NCBI GenBank assembly: GCA_026988355.1
Contig: JALSLK010000063.1
Location: 1 to 45,243 of the forward strand
Length of the DNA stretch: 45,243 nt
From: Flavobacteriaceae bacterium
GTDB taxonomy: Bacteria; Bacteroidota; Bacteroidia; Flavobacteriales; Flavobacteriaceae
Direction: 5' to 3'
Position numbers and translations under genes: made by a program
Shown: piece after piece, positions 24,883-34,012 of the stretch
Layout: every line of letters begins with the position of its first letter
How positions within the stretch are numbered: position 1 is the stretch's first letter
The notes under the pieces: model-generated
Told to the model about the DNA's origin: nothing
The model's input: only the letters and a program-made list of their open reading frames with translations
Database searches by the model: none

Positions 24883-25553
24883 TTCTTCTTTAGAATAAAA
24901 ATTAAATGCGAGCTGTATTCTTTAAAAATAGAGTTACATAAAAAAGTATCTAGCCAAATAAAATATTTTCTTAAACGAAATGGAATACGATGTATCGGAA
25001 AAAATGCAATACCATAATAATTAACAAGATTCCATTTATCTTCAATACTATTTAAAATATCTTTTTTTGAGGCTTGGTTTGCACCATGCCAACCGCTTGA
25101 TGTATAGTTGGTAAGTTTTCTTCTTTTTTTAGATGGAATATCAAAAATAAAAAGCCCATCGTTATTTAATACGTGATGCACTTCGTTAGCGATGTTTTTC
25201 ACTTGTTTTAAATCCAAATGCATAAACAAATGAAATGACAGTGCATTATTAATAGCATTATTTTTAAAAGGTAAATTTTCGGCATCTGCAATTTGGATGT
25301 TTTTTTTTGAAAATTTCGCTTTAGAAAAAGTGACCATTTTTTTGCTAATGTCCACACCAAAATCCGCAAAGAGTAAAAATCGACCTGTACCACAAGCAAT
25401 ATCGAGATTATTTTTAATATGGTTCGGACTTAGATATTTGCGTACAATTTTATTTTCTTGTTTGTTTATATATTTTCCATAAGAATTAGCAAACCTATCT
25501 GTATCGTAATTGTTGGCAAGTTGGTCGTAGTATGTGGTAATTTCTTTTTTCAA
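24879..25553 (-). CDS. Class I SAM-dependent methyltransferase
   Basis: 224 residues with the Rossmann-type methyltransferase fold: motif I LDIACGTGRFLLF (about 50-62), the acidic GVDISKKMV strand, IADAENLPFKNNAINNALS (motif II/III region) and HHVLNNDGLFIFDIPS. The C-terminal part (ASKKDILNSIEDKW to the end) matches UbiE/type 11 family layouts. Substrate unknown. The start is a TTG that overlaps the antiporter's TGA stop (TTGA); no in-frame ATG lies before motif I, so the TTG start is well supported. It forms a three-gene overlapping string with the antiporter and VanW. Confidence 0.86.
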   Translation of the reverse strand: MKKEITTYYDQLANNYDTDRFANSYGKYINKQENKIVRKYLSPNHIKNNLDIACGTGRFLLFADFGVDISKKMVTFSKAKFSKKNIQIADAENLPFKNNAINNALSFHLFMHLDLKQVKNIANEVHHVLNNDGLFIFDIPSKKRRKLTNYTSSGWHGANQASKKDILNSIEDKWNLVNYYGIAFFPIHRIPFRLRKYFIWLDTFLCNSIFKEYSSHLIFILKKK

Positions 25554-27379
25554 CTATTATTTTGGTTTAATTCTTCTCCTAAATACACCAATTTAAAACC
25601 AGTATCAACTTCGGTAACTGTGCCAGATGCTGGAATTATTTTTATATCTCCATTAGACAAACGTAAAAATAGAGGAACTAAATTATCGTTATTTTGAGCT
25701 TGTTCAATAAGCGCTTCGTAATGTGTATTAGATTCAATTTCTATTTCGTGAATGGTAGGATTATTTCTAACAATTTCTGCAAGTTTTACAAAATCGTCTG
25801 TATGCGAAAATAATCCTTCTTTTGGATTCTTTTTTGGATCGTTTTTTTCTTCCGAAGTAATTAATCGGAAGCTACCATGCTCGCCAAACTGGTTTTGAAA
25901 TTTTAAAATACAGTGTTGGTTAATTTTTGGATTTGCCGTTAAAGCCATTAAATAACCTATATCATTTAATTCGATATTGTTGCCCAATTCTTCTGAAAAA
26001 ACATCTTCATTAATTGCTTCTAAGCCCAATTCTTTAGCCTTTTTAATATTTCCCATATTGGAATCTACCAAAACGACATGTCTATTATTTTGATCTAAGT
26101 ATTTGGCAATAACCCTAGAAAATTCACCAGCACCAACAATTAATACACCATCAGATTTTAATAAAAATACGTTTAATAATTTTGCTATTAACCTTGCTGT
26201 AGTGGCATTTAATAAAACAGTACCTAATACAATCATAAATACTAAAGGTGTGATTAATTCAGAGCCAACAATTCCTAAATTAACTAATTTTAGTCCAAAT
26301 AGAGATGCAATACCAGCGGCAACAATTCCACGAGGACCAACCCAACTTATAAAGAGTTTTTCATTAGTCTTTAAGGAAGACTTATAGGTGCTTAAAAACA
26401 CACCAATTGGTCTTACTAAGAAAACAACTGCTACAAATAAAAGTACGGTATTCCAATTGTAAATTGCTAGTAAGTCTGAAATGTTTATGTTTGCAGAAAG
26501 TAAAATAAATAGAATGGAAATCAATAAAACACTTAATGATTCTTTAAAATAAAGTAATTCTTTTAAGTTTGGTAAACCAATATTTCCGATTACCATTCCC
26601 ATTACAACAACAGCTAATAAGCCAGATTCATGTGCAAAAGCATCAGATAAAACAAATACACCAAGTACTGTTGCTAGCGAAAATACGTTTAGCAAATAAT
26701 GAGGTATGAGCTTCTTTTTCATAGCTAAAGTTAAGGCATGTGCAAACGTAAATCCAAATGTAGAACCAAATAATACAATTTTACCAAATTCAAGCAGTGC
26801 TGTTTTGGTAAATGCATGTCCTTCGCCAACACTAATAAATTCAAAAACAAGTACGGCAACTAATGCTCCTATTGGATCTATAAGAATTCCTTCCCATTTT
26901 AAAATTGCTGAAATGTCTCTTTTTAAAGGTACATTTCTTAAAATTGGAGTAATTACTGTTGGTCCAGTTACGATAATTAAGGCAGAAAATAAAAAAGAAA
27001 TTTGCCAACTTGTATGGTAAATATAATGTACTGCAATACCTGCACCAAAAAAAGTAATTAATGATCCAAGTGTAATTAATTTTGAAATTACGGAACTAAC
27101 GTTTTTAATTTCTTTAAATTTTAATGTAAGTCCACCTTCAAAAAGTATAATGCTTATAGATAAGGAAACGAAGTAAAATAAACTTTCTCCTGGAAACAAA
27201 CCTTTTGTACCATTCCAAATTGGTTCAATCCATTTTGTACCATCTTCGGAAAACAAGGTAGAAATAGGACCAACTAATAGTCCGATAAGTAATAATGGTA
27301 AAATGGCTGGTATTTTAAAACGCCAAGCAAACCATTGTGCTAAAATCCCTAAAATGATGACACTCGCTAATTCAATCAT
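25550..27379 (-). CDS. Cation/proton antiporter (CPA1) with RCK_N domain
   Basis: 609-residue membrane protein. The first 390 residues form 12-13 spans with antiporter landmarks: ISIILFEGGLTLKFKEIK, TGPTVITPILRNVPLK, WEGILIDPIGALVAVLVFEF (acidic ion-binding region) and GPRGIVAAGIASLFGLKL. A cytosolic NAD-binding RCK_N/TrkA-N domain starts near 408 (GVLIVGAGEFSRVIAKYL), followed by a C-terminal domain of about 70 residues (VPLFLRLSNGDIKIIPASG). Probably exchanges sodium or potassium for protons with nucleotide control. A 12-bp hairpin lies just before the start codon. The stop overlaps the methyltransferase start. Confidence 0.92.
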   Translation of the reverse strand: MIELASVIILGILAQWFAWRFKIPAILPLLLIGLLVGPISTLFSEDGTKWIEPIWNGTKGLFPGESLFYFVSLSISIILFEGGLTLKFKEIKNVSSVISKLITLGSLITFFGAGIAVHYIYHTSWQISFLFSALIIVTGPTVITPILRNVPLKRDISAILKWEGILIDPIGALVAVLVFEFISVGEGHAFTKTALLEFGKIVLFGSTFGFTFAHALTLAMKKKLIPHYLLNVFSLATVLGVFVLSDAFAHESGLLAVVVMGMVIGNIGLPNLKELLYFKESLSVLLISILFILLSANINISDLLAIYNWNTVLLFVAVVFLVRPIGVFLSTYKSSLKTNEKLFISWVGPRGIVAAGIASLFGLKLVNLGIVGSELITPLVFMIVLGTVLLNATTARLIAKLLNVFLLKSDGVLIVGAGEFSRVIAKYLDQNNRHVVLVDSNMGNIKKAKELGLEAINEDVFSEELGNNIELNDIGYLMALTANPKINQHCILKFQNQFGEHGSFRLITSEEKNDPKKNPKEGLFSHTDDFVKLAEIVRNNPTIHEIEIESNTHYEALIEQAQNNDNLVPLFLRLSNGDIKIIPASGTVTEVDTGFKLVYLGEELNQNNS

Positions 27380-27387
27380 GGTTTTAT

Positions 27388-27420
27388 TAGTTTAACTTTT
27401 AATATTTCAAAGTTAAACTA
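27388..27420 (-). promoter_or_regulatory. 12-bp hairpin just upstream of the antiporter start
   Basis: TAGTTTAACTTT (27388-27399) and AAAGTTAAACTA (27409-27420) form a perfect stem with a 9-base loop. It is both the only hairpin after the DUF5723 stop and the sequence 8 bases before the antiporter ATG. On the minus strand it lacks a U-run, so a translational role is as likely as termination. Confidence 0.5.
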
Positions 27421-27430
27421 ATATTTTTAA

Positions 27431-28804
27431 TTATGGTTTTGTTTTATCAAAATCCATAATAATATTTATTCCAAAATTAATGGTTTGATTTTTACTTTTT
27501 GCAATATTAGTTAGTCCTAAAATATTATCTATGGCTCCATACATATTAAAAACTCCAATGCGTGTAGATAGACCGATACCAATATTTTTTGCGCTATACG
27601 AATCTACCGTATATGTTATTTTACCTCTTAAGAATTTAGAAAACTTTTTATCGTAAAAAAGAGTTGCTGCAAATTGTGGTCTTTTGGGACGAAGAATGCT
27701 ATAAATTTGTAAACCAATTTTACTTCTAAATGAATTTTCATAAAATGTTCTTAAACAACTGGCATTATCTCGATCTCCAAATTGATATGCTATTAATCCA
27801 TTAACTTTGAGTGATCTTAAGCTTGTGTATTTTTCACTTCCGTAAATTAGAGGTAATTCATTCTTAACTTGATTTAAGTAATCTATCGGATTTCCTGTTG
27901 GAAAAGTCAAATTTAAACCATCATATTCTTGCGTTCCTTGTACTTTGTAGACTGTTGTGTTTTTGGTGTGTCTGATAAAACCCAAATCTTGAAAACTAGC
28001 TTCTGTAATCCAGTTTTTATTAATTTTATAAGTTAATCCAAAGTCCAAGCCAAGTCCCATATTTCCACTTGCAACAAATCTGCTAAACATACTTTGTTCA
28101 ACTTCGGCTTCGTTATGTATAACTCCAGAAGTTTTTAATGTGAAATCTATTTCCTGCATGCGATGTCTGTAGATATTATTGGTTCCTTCTTTGGTGAAAA
28201 ATAATCCAGAATTTTGTGTTGATGTAATATTAAAAGCACTCGAATAGAGTTTAATTCGTGCTCCGATAGTAATTTTTTTATTCCATTTTCTAGAAACACC
28301 AAAATGAAAAACACCAAGTACTTCGGCTTTAAATTTAAAATCTCGTAAATTAAATATTTTATTTAAATCTTGATTTCCTTCGTAAGCAAGAGTTACTAAA
28401 TCTTTTGGGTGATATGCGATTAAGTCAAATTCTTCGTAATAACCAAGGCTTATATAATCTTTTTTATTTGTTCTTCGAAATCCAATATTAAAAACCTCTA
28501 GTTGTTGATTTATTGTATAGAAATCTGCATTATCTATATTTGGCAATAAGGTTGCAATTTTGGTATTGATATTTACACCATCATTTGCAAATATATCATT
28601 AATTGCGAAACCAGAAATTCCGGCATGTATATAGTTTGAAGATAATATTGGTATACCAGAATGCCATTGAAAATCTACTTCGGCACCTGGATTTGCCATT
28701 AATGTTTGTGGCACTTCATTAAACCCGAATAGTATTTTTTTATTTTGAGAAGATAAATTTATAACAAAACAAAACAGAATGATGAATATATACTTCCTAT
28801 TCAT
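27431..28804 (-). CDS. DUF5723 outer-membrane protein
   Basis: 457 residues with a signal peptide (KYIFIILFCFVINLSSQ) and a beta-barrel-like body. The N-terminal pattern NKKILFGFNEVPQTLMANPG with the later GISGFAINDIFANDG, and the C-terminal SRIGVFNMYGAIDNILGL-like segment, fit the DUF5723 family of Bacteroidota outer-membrane proteins, related to PorV-like barrels. Function unknown. It overlaps the upstream lipoprotein gene by eight bases, so the two are co-expressed and probably act together at the cell surface. Confidence 0.8.
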   Translation of the reverse strand: MNRKYIFIILFCFVINLSSQNKKILFGFNEVPQTLMANPGAEVDFQWHSGIPILSSNYIHAGISGFAINDIFANDGVNINTKIATLLPNIDNADFYTINQQLEVFNIGFRRTNKKDYISLGYYEEFDLIAYHPKDLVTLAYEGNQDLNKIFNLRDFKFKAEVLGVFHFGVSRKWNKKITIGARIKLYSSAFNITSTQNSGLFFTKEGTNNIYRHRMQEIDFTLKTSGVIHNEAEVEQSMFSRFVASGNMGLGLDFGLTYKINKNWITEASFQDLGFIRHTKNTTVYKVQGTQEYDGLNLTFPTGNPIDYLNQVKNELPLIYGSEKYTSLRSLKVNGLIAYQFGDRDNASCLRTFYENSFRSKIGLQIYSILRPKRPQFAATLFYDKKFSKFLRGKITYTVDSYSAKNIGIGLSTRIGVFNMYGAIDNILGLTNIAKSKNQTINFGINIIMDFDKTKP

Positions 28805-29342
28805 TGTCGATATTTAAATAGATATCTAACGCCGATTTGAAATGTAAAAACATGGTATTGTCCATTGTATTGGCATTTGGTACTAAATTTACAACTACAT
28901 TTATTCGTTTTGTTTTTATAAGATTATCGTAGGATGTTGTACCTCTAATAAATTCTATATTTTTAACTAAAGAACTATTTTCATCCACATTAAAAGGTAT
29001 AATTTCTAAAATAGTATTTTCATTATCCATTAAATAATAATTAACAATAAATTTTTTATTAAAATTATTATCAATTTCAAACTTAAATATAGCATGATCA
29101 ATATCATTTTCAGCAATGCTATTATTAAAGATATTAATATCTGTAAAATCTAGCCTTACTGGTATTTCTTCGCCAGTATCCGAATTGATAAAATCTGTTT
29201 GTTTTACATTAAATTGTAATACGGCAACTTTTGCAACAGGACTAATCATGATATCTTTGCTTTGATCAAAATCTACATCTCCAATACAAGAATTAAAGAG
29301 ACTAATAATTAAAATATAAAAGGGTATTATTTTAAGTTTCAT
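28797..29342 (-). CDS. Hypothetical lipoprotein paired with DUF5723
   Basis: 181 residues. N-terminal hydrophobic stretch and lipobox LFNSC (Cys19) followed by acidic IGDVDFDQSKD, consistent with lipidation. The body alternates short beta strands (KVAVLQFNVKQTDF, HAIFKFEIDN, KFIVNYYLMDNENTILEI, RINVVVNLVP), suggesting a single beta-sandwich. I do not recognise the family. It has its own promoter (TTG-N19-TATATTTG) and its 3' end overlaps the DUF5723 gene. Confidence 0.75.
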   Translation of the reverse strand: MKLKIIPFYILIISLFNSCIGDVDFDQSKDIMISPVAKVAVLQFNVKQTDFINSDTGEEIPVRLDFTDINIFNNSIAENDIDHAIFKFEIDNNFNKKFIVNYYLMDNENTILEIIPFNVDENSSLVKNIEFIRGTTSYDNLIKTKRINVVVNLVPNANTMDNTMFLHFKSALDIYLNIDNE

Positions 29343-29428
29343 GTTATAGGTATTACTATTGTCAAACGTAAGTCATATATAAAATATTGTCTATTTATTA
29401 GATTGTTGCCATTTCGTATAATATAGGG

Positions 29429-29458
29429 CAAATATAAATATTTAATTATAAAAAACAA
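29429..29458 (-). promoter_or_regulatory. Promoter of the lipoprotein/DUF5723 operon
   Basis: Minus strand TTG (29458-29456), 19-base spacer, TATATTTG (29436-29429): full -33/-7 architecture with a leader of about 80 bases. The -33 lies in the arm of the terminator of the preceding gene. Confidence 0.6.
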
Positions 29459-29482
29459 CCATCTCTATATTTCATAGAGATG
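29448..29482 (-). terminator. Terminator after the T9SS beta-helix gene
   Basis: Stem CATCTCTAT (29460-29468) / ATAGAGATG (29474-29482). On the minus strand it is followed by GTTGTTTTTTATAAT. It lies about 100 bases past the stop of the beta-helix gene. Confidence 0.75.
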
Positions 29483-29579
29483 ATTGCTGCAAATATACAT
29501 TACCGTTTTATGAATTAGGGCCTTTTTAAAGATTCATTTTAATAATGCATACACTTTTTCTAATGCATTAATTTTAATA

Positions 29580-31523
29580 TTATTGTTTGATGAATTTTCT
29601 ATTAATTGAAATATTCTCAGTACTTAATTTAATAAAATAAATGCCTTTTTCTAAGTAGTTAATATCAATCGTTGCATTTACCAAATTACCAGAAGCTATT
29701 TTTTTACTTAGCATATTTGTAATAGTATAATTTTTAATTTTTACTTTGTTTTGAGTTATATGTAAATTTGTTGTTGCTGGGTTTGGATAGATTTTGATAC
29801 GGTTATTTAAGTTGTACGAGTCAATATTTAAAGTACTAGAAGTAGAAAACTCAGCAGTTAAAGGGTCGTCACAATTATTTTCTCCTTGTACAAATACGGT
29901 AAAGGTGTAGTTTTCTCCTAAGGTATTAAATGTATAAGAGCCATTTGTCGCAGGATGTTGTGAGCCAGTAGTGTTGTTTTCATGTACATAAACCCAAACA
30001 TTTGCATTAGGGTTTCCATCCCAAGTTATAATAACATTGTTATAGGTTTCTACATTTACAATGATGTTTGAAACTGGAATATCAGAACAGTTACTTTGCA
30101 GTACACTCTCTAATGTTATTGTTTTTGGATTGGTTGTAAATACATCATACTCAAAAGTAAAATCATTTACATAGCCAGCAGTTATTGCTTCTTGAGCGGT
30201 ATACTCTGTATTTGGTGTGTAAACTCCCAAACCACTCACATCTTGAGAAGGCGCATCGATAAAAATGTTATGTTGACTAGTTGTATTTATTGTATTATAG
30301 GAAGCTATAATAGCAGGATTGTCTCCACGAAAAATAGTATTTCGAGTTATTAAAGAGGCATCATCTTCATAAACGGAAATAGCAGAATAGCTTGGTCTTG
30401 AAGAATTGGAACAATCAACAAAAAGATTATCTGTAATTTCGGCATTTTGCAAAGCATAAGGAGAATCTGCACTTACACCAGCTCCAAAACCACCATAAGA
30501 ATTAAATATCACATTATTTTTTGCATGGAGGTTATAAATTCCAAAATGAGTCGCTAATGCAATTCCATTAGCACTAAGAAAACTATCAGTAGTACATGCA
30601 GGAATATAACCCCACAAAATATTATTTGAAACCATTATAGGGTTATTAGGATTTGCCGAGCCAATTTTAAAATCAAGTGCATTTTCTGCATACATACGAT
30701 TTCCGTTTGGATTGGGTGTTCCGTTATAATCCACATAAATATCGGAAGTAACCCATATTTTATTATTATCAATAATAGTTCCTTCCATATTTCCTGTTTG
30801 ATTTACATTAGGATTGCTTTGAGAAATAGTTATGTTTATGTGTAGTCCATCATTTTGATTAACGATTTCATTGTTCAGAACTTTAGTATTTTTAATTTCT
30901 ACATAGTCTGCTGCATATGCATTAAAATTATGAGTTAATAAAATACACATAACATCATGTTTACGAGCACTTAGAGACATATTTTGGAAACGAGAGTTTT
31001 GAATTGTATTATTATTGCATTGGTGTCCAATAAAAACAGACTGACCAACATTATCCGTAAACATCCTATTGATAATATTAAATGAAGATCCGTTTGTTAT
31101 TTTTATTATAGATCCACTTCTATTTGCAGCTTGCCTATCAATAACCCAATGGCTTGCATTATCTAATGTTAATTTGTATAAGGCTAATTCATTAGTTTGT
31201 AGCTTTCCTGGATGCACATTATTTCCATTATGTAAAATAAGGTATCTTTTGTCATTGGCTGTACCACTTTGAGATATCATTATATTTCCTAATGAAGTAT
31301 AATTACCAGGCGCAACACAAAATATTCTTTTGTTTATATCGTTAATATGACTCCAATCTGTATTGGTGTTAATGAACTGAACTTCGGGATTGTTAGCATC
31401 ACAACTAGGTAATGTTACTGGTTCAAGATAATTATTTGTTGTTGTAGATAAATTTTGTGCATTTGTAGTATTAAAATTTAAGATTATTAGTAATAATACA
31501 ATGTTGCTTGTAATTTTTTTCAT
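29580..31523 (-). CDS. Secreted right-handed beta-helix protein with T9SS sorting domain
   Basis: 647 residues. Signal peptide (SNIVLLLIILNFNTTNAQ); then parallel beta-helix sequence from about 50 to 440 with repeated short Asn-rich rungs (NTIQNSRFQNMS, VEIKNTKVLNNEIVNQNDGL, GIYNLHAKNNVIFNSYGG, ITDNLFVDCSN), as in pectate-lyase-like and PL6-like proteins. A fibronectin-like segment (about 480-560, NIIVNVETYNNVIITWDGN) leads to a C-terminal type A T9SS domain with IKIYPNPATTNLHIT and LEKGIYFIKLST. It should be exported through the T9SS and attached or released at the surface. No catalytic residues can be assigned; polysaccharide binding or cleavage is a guess. It lies next to a TPR/LuxR regulator. 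Confidence 0.87.
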   Translation of the reverse strand: MKKITSNIVLLLIILNFNTTNAQNLSTTTNNYLEPVTLPSCDANNPEVQFINTNTDWSHINDINKRIFCVAPGNYTSLGNIMISQSGTANDKRYLILHNGNNVHPGKLQTNELALYKLTLDNASHWVIDRQAANRSGSIIKITNGSSFNIINRMFTDNVGQSVFIGHQCNNNTIQNSRFQNMSLSARKHDVMCILLTHNFNAYAADYVEIKNTKVLNNEIVNQNDGLHINITISQSNPNVNQTGNMEGTIIDNNKIWVTSDIYVDYNGTPNPNGNRMYAENALDFKIGSANPNNPIMVSNNILWGYIPACTTDSFLSANGIALATHFGIYNLHAKNNVIFNSYGGFGAGVSADSPYALQNAEITDNLFVDCSNSSRPSYSAISVYEDDASLITRNTIFRGDNPAIIASYNTINTTSQHNIFIDAPSQDVSGLGVYTPNTEYTAQEAITAGYVNDFTFEYDVFTTNPKTITLESVLQSNCSDIPVSNIIVNVETYNNVIITWDGNPNANVWVYVHENNTTGSQHPATNGSYTFNTLGENYTFTVFVQGENNCDDPLTAEFSTSSTLNIDSYNLNNRIKIYPNPATTNLHITQNKVKIKNYTITNMLSKKIASGNLVNATIDINYLEKGIYFIKLSTENISINRKFIKQ

Positions 31524-31573
31524 TTGGTTAGGTTTAGATTACAAACCTAAATAATCATAAAAAGATATTTCCC

Positions 31574-31585
31574 ACCCTTTTGGGT
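31574..31585. promoter_or_regulatory. Inverted repeat, possible operator upstream of beta-helix gene
   Basis: ACCC-TTTT-GGGT (extended C-ACCC and GGGT-AG), 51 bases upstream of the beta-helix ATG and the only GC-rich block in a 128-base AT-rich gap. Its size suits a dimeric LuxR-type helix-turn-helix protein, such as the one encoded by the adjacent gene. It could alternatively be a short hairpin. Confidence 0.4.
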
Positions 31586-31651
31586 AGTTTTGGTGTTTTT
31601 ATACTTTGTAAAATGTTAAAATTATTTAAAAATCAATAAAATAGATAAAAT

Positions 31652-33223
31652 TTAAGGCTTAATTTTATTTAAGGCTTCAATTCGATTTTTTACATCTAAT
31701 TTTATATAAATATTTTTTAGGTGGTATTTTACCGTATTTTTAGAAATGAAAATAGTTTCTCCAATAACAGAATAAGACATTCCTTTACTTAATAAATCTA
31801 GAATTTCTATTTCTCTTTCTGTAAGTTCATATTTATCTATAAACTCTTTTGAATTAATTTTTGGTCTGTTTTTCAGATCGTTTAATTGTAGAATATATTT
31901 TTGGAGTTCATTTTCTATTTTCTCTAACTTTTGTTTTGATTTTTGTTTTAATAGATAGAAAAAAAACAGTAATGATATTAACACTAAAAATAAGGATGTA
32001 ATCATTAAGTTACGAATTTTTAATTTCTGTCTTTTTGTATTATTCTCTTCATTTAAAAGATTAATTTGTTGTTGCTTTTCTTTTATTTCGTGTTTGGCAA
32101 TGATGTCGGTTACTTTTTGATCTCTCTCAATAGTATAAATACTATCATGTAACTCTATTCTTTTACTAAGATAGTTAGCAGCGAGTTTGTATTCTCCGTC
32201 TTTTTTGTAAAGCTTTCCTAAGCCGTAATAAATTCGATCTAAATTGTATTTATCTTTAATTTTATTAGCAAGTTTTTGAGCTTCTAAATAATATTTTTTA
32301 GCATTTTTGTTATCCTCTAATTCATTTTGAAGAAAATTAGCCAAATCGACAAGAGGTTCTATTGTAAGGTTAATATCTACATCTTTAGATAATTTAATTG
32401 CGTTGAGATACGATTTGTATGAGAGTTTGTATTTTTTTTGTTTTTGGTATACCATTCCAATTTTATTTTCTACTAATGCTAAACCATAATTGTCTTTATT
32501 TTTCTTAAAACTTATACTAGCTAATTTTGCATAGAATAAAGAAGAATCTATTTTTTCTAAAGATAAAAAATTAGTAGACATGTTCGAATAGATAATTGCG
32601 TTCTTAGAAGTTAAATTATGTTTTTTTTTATATAAGAGATTTGTTTTATGGTAATCTAAAGCTTCTTGAAATCGATCTTGAGATTGTAGTGTAATTCCAA
32701 TATTATTTAATATCTGAGATACTTTTTTGTGCTTATTAAGCTCTTCAAAATAGTTTTGTGCCTTATAAAATTGATACAAAGCATTTTCAAATTTCCGTTG
32801 ATTTAAATAAAGTGTTCCAAGATTAAATAATGTACTAGCTTCTCCTTCTTTTAAGTTTGCTTTTTTTGCAATTGTTATGGCATGTTTAAAATAATACGAT
32901 GCACTATCGGACTCTTTTTTTCTAGAATAAACGATACCAATTCTATTTTGTAATTTATAGTTTAAAAGACTATTTGGGTGCTTTTTTTCAATGAGTACTG
33001 CTTTTTGTAAATAAAAAAGAGTAGAATCTAAATTAATCAATGAAAATTCATCAGATAATTGTAGGAGCGTTTTTATGCGTATAGAATCATTTTTAGTATT
33101 TGTAAATTTTTGTAATAAGTCGTTTGTTTTTTGTGAATGAATATGTGTTGAAAAAATAAATATCCAGAATAGGATGATAAATTTCACAAAAGAATATCCA
33201 TTGAATATTTTGTAAGTATTCAC
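31652..33223 (-). CDS. Membrane TPR regulator with C-terminal LuxR helix-turn-helix
   Basis: 523 residues. N-terminal signal/anchor (FIILFWIFIFSTHIHSQ), about five to seven tetratricopeptide repeats between 60 and 350 (ASTLFNLGTLYLNQRKFENA, ILNNIGITLQSQDRFQEALD), a membrane span near 395-415 (MITSLFLVLISLLFFFYLL), a short coiled coil, and a LuxR/GerE helix-turn-helix at about 465-523 (LTEREIEILDLLSKGMSYS, FISKNTVKYHLKNIYIKL). The layout implies periplasmic TPR sensing linked to a cytosolic DNA-binding domain, common in Flavobacteriaceae. It is the likely regulator of the beta-helix gene 128 bases downstream. Confidence 0.88.
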   Translation of the reverse strand: MNTYKIFNGYSFVKFIILFWIFIFSTHIHSQKTNDLLQKFTNTKNDSIRIKTLLQLSDEFSLINLDSTLFYLQKAVLIEKKHPNSLLNYKLQNRIGIVYSRKKESDSASYYFKHAITIAKKANLKEGEASTLFNLGTLYLNQRKFENALYQFYKAQNYFEELNKHKKVSQILNNIGITLQSQDRFQEALDYHKTNLLYKKKHNLTSKNAIIYSNMSTNFLSLEKIDSSLFYAKLASISFKKNKDNYGLALVENKIGMVYQKQKKYKLSYKSYLNAIKLSKDVDINLTIEPLVDLANFLQNELEDNKNAKKYYLEAQKLANKIKDKYNLDRIYYGLGKLYKKDGEYKLAANYLSKRIELHDSIYTIERDQKVTDIIAKHEIKEKQQQINLLNEENNTKRQKLKIRNLMITSLFLVLISLLFFFYLLKQKSKQKLEKIENELQKYILQLNDLKNRPKINSKEFIDKYELTEREIEILDLLSKGMSYSVIGETIFISKNTVKYHLKNIYIKLDVKNRIEALNKIKP

Positions 33224-33307
33224 TGCTGTTGTTGTTAATTGATAAAAATAAATGCTATAAATTAGCTGAAATATAAAAAGTAAAATTACAAAATATATTA
33301 GAGATTA

Positions 33308-33332
33308 AAAAGAGACTTATAAAATCTCTTTT
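33308..33332 (-). terminator. Weak hairpin at the end of the flippase-dut operon
   Basis: AAAAGAGA (33308-33315) / TCTCTTTT (33325-33332), an 8-bp stem that contains the HAD gene's stop codon in its loop and ends TCTCTTTT on the minus strand. It is the only terminator candidate in the 93-base gap before the TPR/LuxR gene. Confidence 0.4.
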
Positions 33333-34012
33333 ATCTGTGATAAATGTGTAACAGTTGTTATCTTGTTTGTGGAAGGAGGAGTATTTGTGAAATTACAATA
33401 AATAGTATCCATACCAATATTTTTTGCACCATAGATATCGGCTTCTAAATTATCTCCAATCATAATACTTTCGTAAGTATAAGCCTTAGCATTTTTAAGG
33501 GCATGGAAAAATATTTTTGGATTTGGTTTTTTTACAGATATACTTTCCGATGTTATTATTTGATCAAAATAATCTAATATTTTGGAATTTTTAAGTTTCG
33601 CAGTTTGAATTTCAAAAAAACCATTAGTAATAATATGCAATTTATATTTGGGTTTTAAATATTCTAAAAGGTTAATAGTTCCTTCAAAAAGGGTATTGTA
33701 ATTTGATAAATTTTCTAAGTATGCATTAGCAAGAGTATTTATTAATGTATCACTTATAACATAATTCATTTTATCAAAAGTATCTCTTAATCTAGCATAT
33801 TTCAACTCTTCTTTGGTTACTTTTTCCTCTCTATAGAGTTTCCAATATGCATGATTTATAGGTTCATAAATTGCACTAAATTTATCGACATCTAAAAGGA
33901 TGTTATTTTTATCGAAAATAAACGTATAGGACTTCTTGGAATTGGTATCAAAATCCCAAAGTGTATGGTCTAAATCAAAGAAAATATGTTTAATATCGGA
34001 TGATTCTCGCAT
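33317..34012 (-). CDS. HAD phosphatase, YjjG-type noncanonical pyrimidine nucleotidase
   Basis: 231 residues of the HAD superfamily. Motif I is FFDLDHTLWDFD (nucleophile and acid aspartates), followed by the alpha-helical cap, motif II IITNGF, motif III lysine in SVKKPNPKIFF and motif IV GDNLEADIYGAKN. The DLDHTLWDF start and the length are typical of the YjjG/YfnB group, which dephosphorylates noncanonical pyrimidine nucleotides such as dUMP analogues. Being two genes from dUTPase in one operon supports a nucleotide-cleaning role. The start codon lies 23 bases inside the metalloprotease gene. Confidence 0.87.
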   Translation of the reverse strand: MRESSDIKHIFFDLDHTLWDFDTNSKKSYTFIFDKNNILLDVDKFSAIYEPINHAYWKLYREEKVTKEELKYARLRDTFDKMNYVISDTLINTLANAYLENLSNYNTLFEGTINLLEYLKPKYKLHIITNGFFEIQTAKLKNSKILDYFDQIITSESISVKKPNPKIFFHALKNAKAYTYESIMIGDNLEADIYGAKNIGMDTIYCNFTNTPPSTNKITTVTHLSQIKEIL

